Assembly (NCBI GenBank): GCA_022770365.1
Contig: JALEHU010000069.1
Location: forward strand, 1-64,000
Length of the DNA: 64,000 nt
Direction: 5' to 3'
Origin: Blautia sp.
GTDB lineage: Bacteria > Bacillota > Clostridia > Lachnospirales > Lachnospiraceae
Part shown: positions 39,723-51,095 of the stretch, piece by piece
How positions within the stretch are numbered: the first letter of the stretch is position 1
Layout of the letters: each line of letters starts with the position of its first letter
Notes under the pieces: generated by a model
Databases searched by the model: none
What the model was told of the DNA's origin: nothing
What the model saw: only the letters and a program-made list of their open reading frames with translations
Translations under genes and position numbers: made by a program

Positions 39723-40439
39723 ATGGAAGAACACAGAGAATGTTATGTAAAGCTGGACAGAGTTTCAAAAATTTACGGATCAAAAGAAGTAAAAATCGTT
39801 GCTGTGGACGAGATCAGCTTTGAAATTTCCAAAGGCGAATTTGTAGTGATCGTCGGACCAAGCGGCGCAGGTAAAACAACAGTCCTGAATATCCTTGGCG
39901 GAATGGATAAAGCAACATCAGGCAGCGTCTGGGTAGATGGGAAGGACATTGCCGGGTATAACAACCGGCAGCTTACAGGATACCGGAGGGAGGATATCGG
40001 ATTTGTCTTTCAGTTCTATAATCTTGTGCCGAATCTGACGGCTCTTGAAAATGTGGAACTGGCTCTTCAGATCTGCAGGAATCCCCTGGATGCCAGAACG
40101 GTTCTGGAAGAGGTGGGATTAAAAGACAGACTGAAGAACTTTCCGGCACAGTTGTCCGGAGGCGAGCAGCAGAGAGTTTCCATAGCCCGTGCCCTTGCAA
40201 AAAATCCCAAGCTTCTGTTATGCGACGAGCCTACAGGAGCTCTGGATTATCAGACGGGTAAGGCGATTCTCAAGCTTCTTCAGGATATGTGCAGGGAGAA
40301 GGGAATGACGGTTATTGTCATTACTCACAATTCAGCACTGACTCCCATGGCCGACAGGGTCATCCGTATTAAAAACGGCAAAGTATCCGCCATGACACAG
40401 AATGAACATCCTACACCGGTAGAAGAAATTGAGTGGTAG
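39723..40439 (+). CDS. ABC transporter ATP-binding protein (MacB/LolD type)
   Basis: [56 protein letters not shown]. Confidence 0.95.
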   Translation: MEEHRECYVKLDRVSKIYGSKEVKIVAVDEISFEISKGEFVVIVGPSGAGKTTVLNILGGMDKATSGSVWVDGKDIAGYNNRQLTGYRREDIGFVFQFYNLVPNLTALENVELALQICRNPLDARTVLEEVGLKDRLKNFPAQLSGGEQQRVSIARALAKNPKLLLCDEPTGALDYQTGKAILKLLQDMCREKGMTVIVITHNSALTPMADRVIRIKNGKVSAMTQNEHPTPVEEIEW

Positions 40440-43400
40440 GTGAAGAGAATGAGAAAAGCATTGCATAAGGATTTCTGGATGGAAATCCGCAAAAACAAAG
40501 CCAGATTCGTTTCGATTTTTCTCATTGTGGCACTGGGCGTTGCGTTTTTTTCCGGAATTCAGGCAACTTCACCGGATATGCGCTTTTCAGGCGACGCTTA
40601 TTTTGACAGTACCAGACTGATGGATATCAAGGTTGTGGGAACCATGGGTCTTACAGAAGACGATGTGGAGGCTTTGAAATCCATTGACGGCATTGAAGAT
40701 GCATACGGAGGATATTCCACCGATGTTTACTGTGGAAGCGGGAACAATCAGAAAGTCGTTCATGTGGAAACGATGGACGAAAGAGTCAATGTGATCACCG
40801 CGACAGAAGGACGCCTTCCGGAAAAATCAGGGGAATGTATGCTGGACAGCGTTTTTGCTTCCAAATGGGACTATCATGTGGGAGATGTTATATCGCTTGA
40901 AGAGGATGAAGACAGTGAACTCCTGAAAACTGAGAAATTTACAGTTGTCGGGCTTGGCAGCAGTCCGCTTTACATAGCGTTTAACAGAGGAAATACGACG
41001 CTTGGTTCCGGTGAAGTAAATGGATTTGCCTATGTCCTGCCCGAGAATTTTGATCAGGAGGTTTATACACAGATTTATCTGCGCGTCCACGGGGCAGAGG
41101 AACAGATCAGTTACACGGATGCCTACGACAATCTGATTGACAAGATTTCGGAGCGTGTGGAAGGAATTGAGGCAGAGCAGTGTCTGTTTCGTTATGATAC
41201 GGCCGTAGCGGATGCCCGGGAAGAACTGGAAGATGCCCGAAAAGAGCTGGAGGATGGCAGAAAAGAAGCCGAGGAAGAACTTGCCGATGCTGAGAAGGAA
41301 CTGAAAGACGGGGAAAAGGAACTAAAGGACGGCAAAAAAGAATACGAAGACGGTAAGAAAGAACTGGAAGATGCCAAAAAGGAACTGGAAGACGGCAAGA
41401 TACAGATCGCAGATGCCAAAAAGGAACTGGAAGACGGCAAAGCACAGATCGCGGATGCCAGACAGGAACTGAGCGATGGCAGGAGCCAGCTTGCAGATGC
41501 TAAAGCGCAGGTTGCAGACGGATGGGCAGAGCTTTCTCCGCAAAAGACAAAGCTGGCGTCTGCATGGCAGCAGTATCATGACGGAGAGGCGGAGCTGAAA
41601 GACGGAGAAGCGCAGCTTGCAAATGCCAAAACGCAGTTGGAAGACGGCAAAGCGGCAATTACCGGGGCGAAAGCTACTCTGAATGCAAAACAGCAGGAAC
41701 TGGACAGCGCAAGTGCGCAGATCGCTGCAGGCAGAGCTGAAATAGAACAGACAACAGCCCGGCTGAATGAGCAGAAACAGCAGTGCCAGGCTGGACTGGA
41801 AGCGGTTGCGGAAGCAGAGGGACAGCTTCTTGATCTTCAGGCAGCGGCAGATGCGGCACAGGCAGCAGTTTCACAGGCGCAGGCAGCAGCAGATGCGGCA
41901 CAGGCGGAATATGACCGTGTAAGTGCAGAAGTGGAAGCCGGAAATCTAACACAGGAAGATCTGGATACTGCCTTACAGAATTTAAGCGCAGCACAGAGTG
42001 CACTGGAGTCGGCATCTGCACAGGCTGCAGCTTTGACGCAGCAGCTGGAATCCACACGTCAGCAGCTTTCTTCTCAGAGAGCACAGCTGGAAGAAGGACT
42101 GGCAGCGGTGGAAGCAGGTCTTTCTCAGATTGAAGAGAAAAAGGCAGAGTTGTCTCAGGGAGAGGCGGAAATCGCTTCCGGTCAGAAGGCGATCGATCAG
42201 GGATGGGAAGACCTGAAGGCGCAGGAAGCCACGCTGACAGAATCTGAAAAAACAATCACATCCAAAGAAAAAGAGCTGGAAGCAGGAAAGAAAGAGCTTC
42301 AGAGTAACTATGCCACACTTGCCGCCGCTCAGGATGAGATCAATGCCGGTGAAGCAAAACTGTATTCTGCCCAGGCGGAAATTGACGCAAGTGAGCAGAA
42401 GCTTGCCAACGGCGAGCGGGAAATCGCGGAGAATGAACAGAAGCTTGCGGACGGTGAAAAGGAAATCGCGGAAAACCAGCAGAAGATTCTGGACGGCGAA
42501 AAAGAAATCGCAGAAAATGAGAAAAAACTGGAAGATGCCAAAAAAGAAATCGAAGACGCAGAAAAAGAATTAGAGGACGGATGGAAAGAATACGAAGACG
42601 GCAAAAAAGAGGCCGAAGAGGAAATCGCTGACGGTGAGAAAGAAATCGCCGATGCGGAAAAAGAAATCGAAGATCTTGAGATGCCCCAGTGGTATGTGAC
42701 AGACCGCAATGATCTTCCGGAGTATTCTGATTACGGGGGAAATGCAGACCGTATACGGAATCTGGGAAAAGTTTTTCCAGTGATTTTTTTCCTGGTCGCT
42801 GCACTGATCAGCCTGACGACGATGACGCGAATGGTTGAGGAACAGAGGACGCAGATCGGTACTCTCAAAGCGCTGGGATACGGGAAATATGATATTGCGT
42901 CCAAATATCTGAATTACGCATTTCTTGCTACCGTGGGCGGGAGTATTCTGGGAATCCTTCTGGGAGAGAAGATTATTCCATACATTATCATAAAAGCTTA
43001 CGGAATCATGTATCATAATATGGACAGCCATATGATGCTCGATTACGAATGGAAATATGCTCTGATCGCATCTGTGGCAGCCGTGGTGTGTACAGTAGGG
43101 GCAACGGTTTCTTCCTGTGCCAGAACACTGGCGGAAACACCAGCCTCCCTGATGCGCCCGGAAGCGCCGAAAGAAGGAAAACGGGTTCTGCTGGAACGGA
43201 TCCCGCTTCTGTGGAAACATTTGAATTTTACATGGAAATCCTGTTTGAGAAATCTATTCCGATATAAAAAACGTCTCTTTATGACAATTTTTGGTATTGC
43301 GGGAAGCATGGGACTGATGCTGGTGGGATTTGGCGTCAGGGATTCCATCAGTGATATTGCGGTAAGGCAGTATCAGGAACTTCAGCATTATGACGGAACG

Positions 43401-44363
43401 ATCATTGACGATGAGGATGCTACAGATGAGGAACGGGAGGAACTGAATGCTTATCTGGATCATCATGAAAAAATAGAACGTTATACAAAAGTTCAGTTTA
43501 CAACGATGAAAATACCAAAAGGCACTTCCAGTCTCAGTACTTATGTCTATGTACCTGAAAATGTGGAGCATTTTCATGAAGATGTGACGCTGAGGAACAG
43601 AAAGACCGGAGAACTTTATGAACTTACGGATGAAGGCGCTGTAATCTGTGAAAAGACATCGACCCTTCTGAATCTGAAAGTCGGAGATGATCTGATTCTT
43701 GTGAAGGATAATCAGGAGTATCAGGTGAAAATTGCTGCGATAACGGAAAATTATCTGGGACATTATGTGTATATGACTGCGAAGGTGTATGAAGAAACAT
43801 TTGGAAAGAAACCGGAGTTTTCAGATATTGAGTTTACGATGAAACCGGAGTACAGGGACGAAGCAGAGGAAATCGGTCAGGAAATACTGAAGTATCCGGC
43901 TGCACTCAGTATCAGCTACACAACGACCATTGCAGAACAGGTAGAACGGATGCTCGGAACTCTTGGACTGGTCATCGTTGTACTGATCGTTTCAGCAGGA
44001 ATGCTGGCATTTGTGGTTCTTTATAACCTGAATAATATTAATATCACGGAACGTAAACGCGAGCTGGCAACTCTGAAAGTTCTGGGATTTTTTGACGGAG
44101 AAGTCTCACAGTATGTATTAAGGGAGAATATATTGCTGACGATTCTCGGAATCGTCTTTGGATCCGGATTTGGTGTCCTGCTGCACCGCTTTATTATTGT
44201 AACGGTGGAAGTGGACAGCACCATGTTTGCCCGCAATATCCGGCCGGTCAGCTTTGTTTTCTGTGCGGTCCTGACCGGCGTATTTTCTATTGTAGTCAAT
44301 GTGGCAATGCATTTCAAACTGAAGAAAATTGACATGGTAGAGTCGCTGAAAAGTGTGGAATAA
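40440..44363 (+). CDS. FtsX-like ABC transporter permease with a very long coiled-coil extracytoplasmic domain
   Basis: 1307 aa; two FtsX-like TM modules flanking ~500 aa of KELEDGKKELEDAKKEL-type repeats; directly follows its ATPase. Confidence 0.9.
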   Translation: MKRMRKALHKDFWMEIRKNKARFVSIFLIVALGVAFFSGIQATSPDMRFSGDAYFDSTRLMDIKVVGTMGLTEDDVEALKSIDGIEDAYGGYSTDVYCGSGNNQKVVHVETMDERVNVITATEGRLPEKSGECMLDSVFASKWDYHVGDVISLEEDEDSELLKTEKFTVVGLGSSPLYIAFNRGNTTLGSGEVNGFAYVLPENFDQEVYTQIYLRVHGAEEQISYTDAYDNLIDKISERVEGIEAEQCLFRYDTAVADAREELEDARKELEDGRKEAEEELADAEKELKDGEKELKDGKKEYEDGKKELEDAKKELEDGKIQIADAKKELEDGKAQIADARQELSDGRSQLADAKAQVADGWAELSPQKTKLASAWQQYHDGEAELKDGEAQLANAKTQLEDGKAAITGAKATLNAKQQELDSASAQIAAGRAEIEQTTARLNEQKQQCQAGLEAVAEAEGQLLDLQAAADAAQAAVSQAQAAADAAQAEYDRVSAEVEAGNLTQEDLDTALQNLSAAQSALESASAQAAALTQQLESTRQQLSSQRAQLEEGLAAVEAGLSQIEEKKAELSQGEAEIASGQKAIDQGWEDLKAQEATLTESEKTITSKEKELEAGKKELQSNYATLAAAQDEINAGEAKLYSAQAEIDASEQKLANGEREIAENEQKLADGEKEIAENQQKILDGEKEIAENEKKLEDAKKEIEDAEKELEDGWKEYEDGKKEAEEEIADGEKEIADAEKEIEDLEMPQWYVTDRNDLPEYSDYGGNADRIRNLGKVFPVIFFLVAALISLTTMTRMVEEQRTQIGTLKALGYGKYDIASKYLNYAFLATVGGSILGILLGEKIIPYIIIKAYGIMYHNMDSHMMLDYEWKYALIASVAAVVCTVGATVSSCARTLAETPASLMRPEAPKEGKRVLLERIPLLWKHLNFTWKSCLRNLFRYKKRLFMTIFGIAGSMGLMLVGFGVRDSISDIAVRQYQELQHYDGTIIDDEDATDEEREELNAYLDHHEKIERYTKVQFTTMKIPKGTSSLSTYVYVPENVEHFHEDVTLRNRKTGELYELTDEGAVICEKTSTLLNLKVGDDLILVKDNQEYQVKIAAITENYLGHYVYMTAKVYEETFGKKPEFSDIEFTMKPEYRDEAEEIGQEILKYPAALSISYTTTIAEQVERMLGTLGLVIVVLIVSAGMLAFVVLYNLNNINITERKRELATLKVLGFFDGEVSQYVLRENILLTILGIVFGSGFGVLLHRFIIVTVEVDSTMFARNIRPVSFVFCAVLTGVFSIVVNVAMHFKLKKIDMVESLKSVE

Positions 44364-44386
44364 ATGTGAAAAACCGGGATTCCGGC

Positions 44387-44415
44387 TTGACAATCGCAAA
44401 AAATCCAATTATAGT
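44387..44415 (+). promoter_or_regulatory. valS promoter
   Basis: TTGACA-17 nt-TATAGT upstream of the T-box. Confidence 0.8.
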
Positions 44416-44419
44416 AGAA

Positions 44420-44700
44420 CGCATAAAAGGCTGAGAAGAAGAGGAGTAGGCGATTGTCCCTGACAGAGAGGAGTGTCCGTCGGCTGGAAGACATTCTGAG
44501 GAAGCGGTTGCTGAAGGTAGCTTTGGAGCCGGAGAGCTGAAAATATATGTGTCTGCTGATGATTCTCGCGGGTGCATGGAAGTAAGCTTTCACGTATTCC
44601 TGCGTTAAAGGCGAATGAGAGATGCAGAGGATGTCTGCATAATGAAGGTGGTACCGCGGTGTATATCGCCCTTCACACGCAAGTGTGAGGGGCTTTTCTT
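44420..44700 (+). promoter_or_regulatory. T-box leader of valS
   Basis: AGTAG box (GAGGAGTAGGCG), conserved AAGGTGGTACCGCGG at 44645-44659, followed by terminator hairpin CCCTTCACACgcaaGTGTGAGGGGCTTTTCTTT. Confidence 0.93.
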
Positions 44701-44879
44701 TATTGCAGTGTTTTCACCGGCAGAAATGTTTATTCATTACATTTCAGCAGGAAAGCAAAAGCCGCTTGCACTGTAAATATTTTAGGATTTCGAGAGCACA
44801 AAGTGCGGAGAAATCCGTGTATCAGATGGGGTGAAATACCTTTTTCCCTCATCATCACTTTATATTGTAGGAGGAAAGT

Positions 44880-47531
44880 ATGAGCAAAGAACTCGCAAAG
44901 ACTTATGATCCAAAGGGGATTGAAGAACGCCTCTACCAGAAATGGATGGACAACGGATATTTTCATGCCAAAGTAAATCCGGATAAGAAACCATTTACCA
45001 TCGTGATGCCGCCGCCAAATGTTACCGGCCAGCTTCATATGGGACATGCACTGGATGAGACCATGCAGGATATTCTGATCCGTTTTAAAAGAATGCAGGG
45101 CTATGAGGCTCTCTGGCAGCCGGGAACTGACCATGCGGCAATTGCTACAGAAGTCAAAGTCATTGAGAAACTGAAAAAAGAAGGCATTGACAAAAATGAG
45201 ATTGACCGAGAGGAATTCCTGAAACATGCCTGGGCATGGAAGGAGGAATACGGCGGGAAAATCATCAACCAGCTGAAAAAACTGGGAGCTTCCGCAGACT
45301 GGGAGAGAGAGCGTTTCACCATGGACGAGGGATGCTCCAAAGCTGTCCAGGAAGTATTCATCAAATTATATGAAAAAGGCTATATTTATAAAGGATCCAG
45401 AATCATCAACTGGTGTCCGGTATGTCAGACCTCCATTTCCGATGCGGAAGTGGAGCATGAAGATCAGGACGGTTATTTCTGGCATATCAATTATCCGATC
45501 ATCGGAGAAGAAGGACGCTTTGTGGAAATTGCTACCACCCGTCCGGAAACACTTCTCGGAGATACTGCAGTCGCAGTAAACCCGGATGATGAACGGTACA
45601 AAGACTTGGTAGGCAAGATGCTGAAGCTGCCGCTCACAGACAGAGAAATTCCGGTCATTGCCGATGAATATGTTGACAAGGAATTCGGAACAGGCTGCGT
45701 TAAGATCACTCCAGCTCACGATCCTAATGACTTTGAGGTTGGAAGACGCCATAACCTGCCGGAAATCAACATCATGAATGATGATGCCACCATCAATTCT
45801 CTTGGAGGCAAATATGCAGGCATGGACCGCTATGAAGCCCGCAGGGCTATGGTGGCTGATCTGGAAGCACAGGGACTTCTGGTAAAAGTTGTTCCTCACA
45901 GCCACAGCGTTGGAACCCATGACCGCTGCGGTACAACGGTTGAGCCGATGATCAAGCCTCAGTGGTTTGTAAAAATGGATGAAATGGCCAAGGCGGCAAT
46001 AGAAGTATTGAATACAGGTGACCTGGAATTTGTTCCGCCAAGCTTCGGCAAGACCTATCTTCACTGGCTGGAGAATATCCGTGACTGGTGTATTTCCCGT
46101 CAGCTCTGGTGGGGACACCGTATTCCGGCTTATTACTGTGATGAGTGCGGTGAAGTAGTGGTAGCACGTGAAATGCCTGAGAAATGTCCGAAATGCGGAT
46201 GCACACATCTTCATCAGGATGAGGATACTCTGGATACCTGGTTCAGCTCTGCTCTGTGGCCGTTCTCCACACTTGGATGGCCGGACAAAACAGAAGAAAT
46301 GGAATACTTCTATCCCACAGACGTACTGGTAACCGGTTATGATATTATTTTCTTCTGGGTCATCCGTATGGTATTTTCTGCTCTGGAGCAGACAGGCAAG
46401 TCACCGTTCCACCATGTTCTGATCCATGGTCTGGTTCGTGACAGCCAGGGACGCAAGATGAGCAAATCTCTCGGCAACGGAATCGATCCTCTTGAGGTAA
46501 TCGATAAGTATGGTGCGGATGCTCTCCGCCTGACTCTGATCACCGGAAATGCCCCCGGAAATGACATGCGTTTCTACTGGGAGCGTGTAGAGGCCAGCCG
46601 TAATTTTGCCAACAAGATCTGGAATGCTTCCCGTTTCATTATGATGAATCTGGAAGGCAAGACCGTTACAGAGCCGGAAGATCTCAGTGCGCTTTGTGCG
46701 GAAGATAAGTGGATCCTGTCCCATCTGAATACGGTGATCCGTGAAGTAACGGAAAATATGGAGAAATATGAGCTTGGTATCGCTGTACAGAAAGTATACG
46801 ATTTCCTCTGGGATGAGTTTTGTGACTGGTATATCGAAATTGCAAAAGTACGCCTGTGGAAAGCGCAGGAAGATCCGAAGGCAGCAGGCGAGGCACTGTG
46901 GACACTGCGTACAGCCCTCACAGAAGGTCTGAAACTTCTCCATCCGTATATGCCGTTTATTACAGAGGAAATTTACTGCACACTTCTTCCGGAAGAGGAA
47001 TCGATCATGATCTCCAGCTGGCCCGAGTATCAGGAAGCATGGAACTTCAAAGATGCTGAAGCGGCAGTAGAAAGTTTCAAAGAAGTTGTAAAAGGCATCA
47101 GAAATACAAGAAACGGAATGAATGTTCCGCAGAACCGCAGAACCAGTGTTTACATTGTAGGCAGAGATCCTGCCATCTGTGATATGTACAGAGAGAGCAG
47201 CCGTTCCTTTGTTAATCTGGCATATGCAAAAGAAATCCACGTACAGGAAACAAAAGAGGGAATCGGTGAGGATGCGGTTTCTATCGTTGTTTCCAATGCA
47301 GTTGTTTATCTGCCGCTGGAAGATCTGGTTGACAGAGAAAAAGAACTGGAGCGTCTCACAAAAGAAAAAGAACGTCTCACAAAAGAGATTTCACGCTGTG
47401 AAGGCATGCTGAGCAATCCGAACTTTGTGAATAAAGCACCGGAGGCGAAAGTGAATGCCGAGAAGGAAAAACTTCAGAAATATAAAGAAATGATGGAAAA
47501 AGTAATCCTGCAGCTGGAACAGATGAAATAG
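44880..47531 (+). CDS. valS: valyl-tRNA synthetase
   Basis: PPPNVTGQLHMGHALD (HIGH-type) and GRKMSKSLGN (KMSKS), C-terminal coiled coil. Confidence 0.97.
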   Translation: MSKELAKTYDPKGIEERLYQKWMDNGYFHAKVNPDKKPFTIVMPPPNVTGQLHMGHALDETMQDILIRFKRMQGYEALWQPGTDHAAIATEVKVIEKLKKEGIDKNEIDREEFLKHAWAWKEEYGGKIINQLKKLGASADWERERFTMDEGCSKAVQEVFIKLYEKGYIYKGSRIINWCPVCQTSISDAEVEHEDQDGYFWHINYPIIGEEGRFVEIATTRPETLLGDTAVAVNPDDERYKDLVGKMLKLPLTDREIPVIADEYVDKEFGTGCVKITPAHDPNDFEVGRRHNLPEINIMNDDATINSLGGKYAGMDRYEARRAMVADLEAQGLLVKVVPHSHSVGTHDRCGTTVEPMIKPQWFVKMDEMAKAAIEVLNTGDLEFVPPSFGKTYLHWLENIRDWCISRQLWWGHRIPAYYCDECGEVVVAREMPEKCPKCGCTHLHQDEDTLDTWFSSALWPFSTLGWPDKTEEMEYFYPTDVLVTGYDIIFFWVIRMVFSALEQTGKSPFHHVLIHGLVRDSQGRKMSKSLGNGIDPLEVIDKYGADALRLTLITGNAPGNDMRFYWERVEASRNFANKIWNASRFIMMNLEGKTVTEPEDLSALCAEDKWILSHLNTVIREVTENMEKYELGIAVQKVYDFLWDEFCDWYIEIAKVRLWKAQEDPKAAGEALWTLRTALTEGLKLLHPYMPFITEEIYCTLLPEEESIMISSWPEYQEAWNFKDAEAAVESFKEVVKGIRNTRNGMNVPQNRRTSVYIVGRDPAICDMYRESSRSFVNLAYAKEIHVQETKEGIGEDAVSIVVSNAVVYLPLEDLVDREKELERLTKEKERLTKEISRCEGMLSNPNFVNKAPEAKVNAEKEKLQKYKEMMEKVILQLEQMK

Positions 47532-47612
47532 AGAGAGCTTTTACAGGAGTTGTGCAAAGTAAGAGATAACAGTAGAATTTGAAAAGATGAAATCATAAAA
47601 AGGAGCGTTTGT

Positions 47613-49628
47613 ATGAAGTGGCATAACGTTTTCAATAGAATATCACTTCTGCTCCATGTTCTGGGAAGCGCGGCCGGATACTTCCTGATAGAAGCAATCA
47701 GCCGCCATTCCTTCCTGAAGGCATGGGAGTATATGACGGAAAGACCGCTGGTATTTGCATACAATACAGCATTGATTTTTACCACATCGCTGGTGGTATA
47801 CCTGTTTCGCAGAAGGTGTTTCTGGAGAATTGTAGTTGCAATTTTCTGGCTGATACTGGGAATCATCAATGGTGTCCTTCTGACCACCAGAGTCACACCG
47901 TTTACCGGGCCGGATCTGCATCTGATCACAGATGCGCTGAAGCTTGCGAACCGGTATCTGCCATTTGCAGGTGTTGTAGCTGTCTGCATTCTGGCGGGAG
48001 TTCTGGCAGTGCTGCTGCTTATTTTCTTTATCAAAGGCCCTAAGTACCGGGGAAATCTGAAATACCGCTATAATATCCCGCTGGTGCTGGCAGGAATCCT
48101 GATATTTGCGGGAGTGACCCAGCTTGCTCTGGAAAAGAGAGTGCTTTCCAATTATTTTGGAAATATTGCTTTTGCATATGAAGATTATGGATATCCGTAC
48201 TGTCTTGCAACAACGATTTTTAATACAGGAATCAGTTGTCCGAGAGATTATTCGGAGAAAGAAATTGAACGGATTGAAAAGACAGAGGAAAATCTGCCGG
48301 AGACAAAAGAGGGAGATTACCCCAACATTATTTTCCTGCAGCTGGAATCTTTCTTTGATCCGACTCTTGTAAACTATCTTGATATTTCGGAAGATCCAAT
48401 CCCGAATTTCCGAAAGCTGATGAAAGAATATTCATGCGGATATTACAAGGTTCCTTCCGTTGGCGCTGGTACAGCAAATACAGAGTTTGAATCCATTACC
48501 GGCATGAGTATGCATTATTTCGGACCGGGAGAATATCCATATAAGAGCATTCTTAAAGAAACAACCTGTGAGAGCGCACCGTATGTACTTAAGAAACTGG
48601 GATATTCCACTCATGCGATACATAACCATGAGGCAAATTTTTATGCCCGCAGATCCATCTTCCCGAATCTGGGGTTTGATACATTTACCTCAGAAGAATA
48701 TATGCCGGAAGAAGATCAGAAGAATGAGCTTGGATGGGTAAAAGACAGCATTCTGACGGATGAGATCATGAAGTGTCTGGAATCTACCGAGGAGCAGGAT
48801 TATATTTATACGATTTCTGTACAGGGTCACGGAGCATATCCGGAAGAACCGCTCCTGGAGGATCCAAAGATCACAGTATCCGGTTCACCTACAGAGGAAG
48901 GCAATTATCAGTGGGAATATTATGTAAATCAGATTCACGAAATGGATAACTTTATCCAGGAACTTGTGGATACTTTGTCTGAATATCCGGAAGATGTGGT
49001 GCTTGTTATGTATGGCGATCATCTTCCCACCATGGGATTGACTGTAGAAGATGTTGACAACAAATATCTTTTCCAGACACAGTATGTCATCTGGGATAAT
49101 TTCGGACTGAAGAAAATAGACGATAACCTGGCGGCTTATCAGATCGCTGCCGAGGTCATGGACCGTATCGGCATTCACGAAGGTACGATTTTCCGCTACC
49201 ATCAGGCCCGCAGAAACACCAGAAATTATCAGGTGGATCTGGAGACTCTGCAGTATGATATCCTCTATGGAGAGAAGTATGCCTATGACGGAGAGAACCC
49301 GTTTGCCCGTACGTCCATGAGGCTGGGGCTTTATGATATTACGCTGGATTCCATGGAACTTGTTTCAGAGATGGATCATACATATTATATCAGGGGAACA
49401 AATTTCACTCCGTCCTGTGAGGTTCAGATCAACAAAGAATGGTATGATACAGTGTATATCAATGAAAATACACTGATGATCACAGGACTGGAACTGAATG
49501 ACTTTGACCGTATCTCCGTAGTGATGAGAAGCAACAGTTCCACAAGGAAAGCACTGAGCAAGAGCTATGACCGTTCCTGCTATGCTCTGTATCAGGTAAA
49601 TAAATGGAAATTGCCGGCGAAAGAGTAA
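47613..49628 (+). CDS. LTA synthase family protein (sulfatase/alkaline phosphatase superfamily)
   Basis: N-terminal TM helices; PNIIFLQLESFFD, GAGTANTEFESITGMS, YGDHLPTMG. Confidence 0.92.
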   Translation: MKWHNVFNRISLLLHVLGSAAGYFLIEAISRHSFLKAWEYMTERPLVFAYNTALIFTTSLVVYLFRRRCFWRIVVAIFWLILGIINGVLLTTRVTPFTGPDLHLITDALKLANRYLPFAGVVAVCILAGVLAVLLLIFFIKGPKYRGNLKYRYNIPLVLAGILIFAGVTQLALEKRVLSNYFGNIAFAYEDYGYPYCLATTIFNTGISCPRDYSEKEIERIEKTEENLPETKEGDYPNIIFLQLESFFDPTLVNYLDISEDPIPNFRKLMKEYSCGYYKVPSVGAGTANTEFESITGMSMHYFGPGEYPYKSILKETTCESAPYVLKKLGYSTHAIHNHEANFYARRSIFPNLGFDTFTSEEYMPEEDQKNELGWVKDSILTDEIMKCLESTEEQDYIYTISVQGHGAYPEEPLLEDPKITVSGSPTEEGNYQWEYYVNQIHEMDNFIQELVDTLSEYPEDVVLVMYGDHLPTMGLTVEDVDNKYLFQTQYVIWDNFGLKKIDDNLAAYQIAAEVMDRIGIHEGTIFRYHQARRNTRNYQVDLETLQYDILYGEKYAYDGENPFARTSMRLGLYDITLDSMELVSEMDHTYYIRGTNFTPSCEVQINKEWYDTVYINENTLMITGLELNDFDRISVVMRSNSSTRKALSKSYDRSCYALYQVNKWKLPAKE

Positions 49629-49787
49629 GTTTTGAAACACCTTGTCAAATAAAAACTTACGATTGGTACTGGACATCTTTCACCACTTATATATAATGAT
49701 ATCGTAATGTTTTTTTTGTACGGCGGGATTTGCTGCCGTACAATAGAGAACCATACGAATACATTAGATAAAGTGGTGAATTTTTTT

Positions 49788-51095
49788 ATGAATTACGAGG
49801 AAGCAGTTGCTTATATTGATGAGACTCCCAAGTTTACGACTAAGAATAAACTGGAGCATACAAAAGAATGTTTAAGGAGACTTGGAAATCCCCAGGAAAA
49901 ATTCCGTGTCATCCATGTAGCGGGAACCAATGGAAAGGGAAGCACCTGTGCTTTTCTGACTTCCATTCTTCGCGAGGCAGGTTATTCCTGCGGGCTTTTT
50001 ACTTCTCCTCATCTTGTGGAAATCAATGAGAGATTTCAGATCAATGAGGTGAATATTGACAATGATACATTTTTAAGAGCCTTTCTGAAGGTGAAAAAAC
50101 TAGCAGATGAGCTGGTGGCTGAGGGTAATTATCATCCCACTTATTTTGAAATGCTGTTTCTGATGGGAATGGTCATTTTTGCCGATGCAGGTGTGGATTA
50201 TGTGACTCTGGAAACAGGGCTGGGCGGCAGGCTGGATGCAACAACAGCCGTAGAAAACCCCGCAGCCTGTGTCATTGCTTCCATCAGCTTTGACCATATG
50301 CAGTATCTTGGAAATACCATTGAAGAGATTGCGGCAGAAAAAGCCGGTATCATTGTTCCGGGCGTTCCGGTCATCTATGACGGCAATGATCCAAAGGCTG
50401 CTGAGGTTATCCGAAAACACGCAGAGAAGCTTGGAAGTCCTGCTTATGAGGTAAAACGGGAAGATGCTGTGATTCATCGGATCACCAGAACAGGAATTGA
50501 TTTTTCTCTTAACAACGAGTATTATGGGGATACGGTATTTCAGATTCCGTTCGTGGCAAGGTATCAGGTGATGAATGGCTCTCTTGCACTGAAAACAATG
50601 GAGGTTCTGAAAGATACGATTCCGGCTTCTGTTGAGACTATACAGAGAGGAATGATGGATACACGCTGGCAGGGGCGAATGGAAACGGTGCTTCCCGGAG
50701 TGATTGTTGACGGTGCCCATAATGAGGACGGTGTGGCTAAATTTGTAGAGACAGCAGCACATTTTCAGGAGGAATATCCTCTGACACTGCTGTTTTCGGC
50801 GGTGGATGACAAGGATTATACAGATATGATCCATACGATCTGTGACAGTATTAAGTTCCGGAATGTTGTTGTAACGCAGGTGGGAGGATACCGGATGGTG
50901 CCGGCTGAGGTGCTTCGGGATATTTTCCGGAAGGAAGGATACGAGGATGCCATGGCTTTTGAGGAAATTCCGGAGGCTTTTGACAGCGCCTTTGCAGCGA
51001 AAGGAGAAGACGGACTTTTGTTCTGCGTTGGATCCCTTTATCTTGTGGGGGAGATCAAGAGTGTGATTCGTGAGAGGAACAGGAGGAAATTATGA
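49788..51095 (+). CDS. folC: folylpolyglutamate synthase / dihydrofolate synthase
   Basis: VIHVAGTNGKGSTCAFLTSILREAGYSCGLFTSPHLVEINERFQ. Confidence 0.95.
   Translation: MNYEEAVAYIDETPKFTTKNKLEHTKECLRRLGNPQEKFRVIHVAGTNGKGSTCAFLTSILREAGYSCGLFTSPHLVEINERFQINEVNIDNDTFLRAFLKVKKLADELVAEGNYHPTYFEMLFLMGMVIFADAGVDYVTLETGLGGRLDATTAVENPAACVIASISFDHMQYLGNTIEEIAAEKAGIIVPGVPVIYDGNDPKAAEVIRKHAEKLGSPAYEVKREDAVIHRITRTGIDFSLNNEYYGDTVFQIPFVARYQVMNGSLALKTMEVLKDTIPASVETIQRGMMDTRWQGRMETVLPGVIVDGAHNEDGVAKFVETAAHFQEEYPLTLLFSAVDDKDYTDMIHTICDSIKFRNVVVTQVGGYRMVPAEVLRDIFRKEGYEDAMAFEEIPEAFDSAFAAKGEDGLLFCVGSLYLVGEIKSVIRERNRRKL

Noticed and set aside
41674-42255. 193-aa antisense ORF in the coiled-coil permease
   Set aside because: Shadow frame of repetitive coding sequence; Pro/Leu-rich translation typical of reversed KELEDG-type repeats.
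41200-42680. Possible CRISPR or tandem DNA repeat array
   Set aside because: Repeats are in frame, imperfect and encode a coiled coil; no constant repeat with unique spacers.
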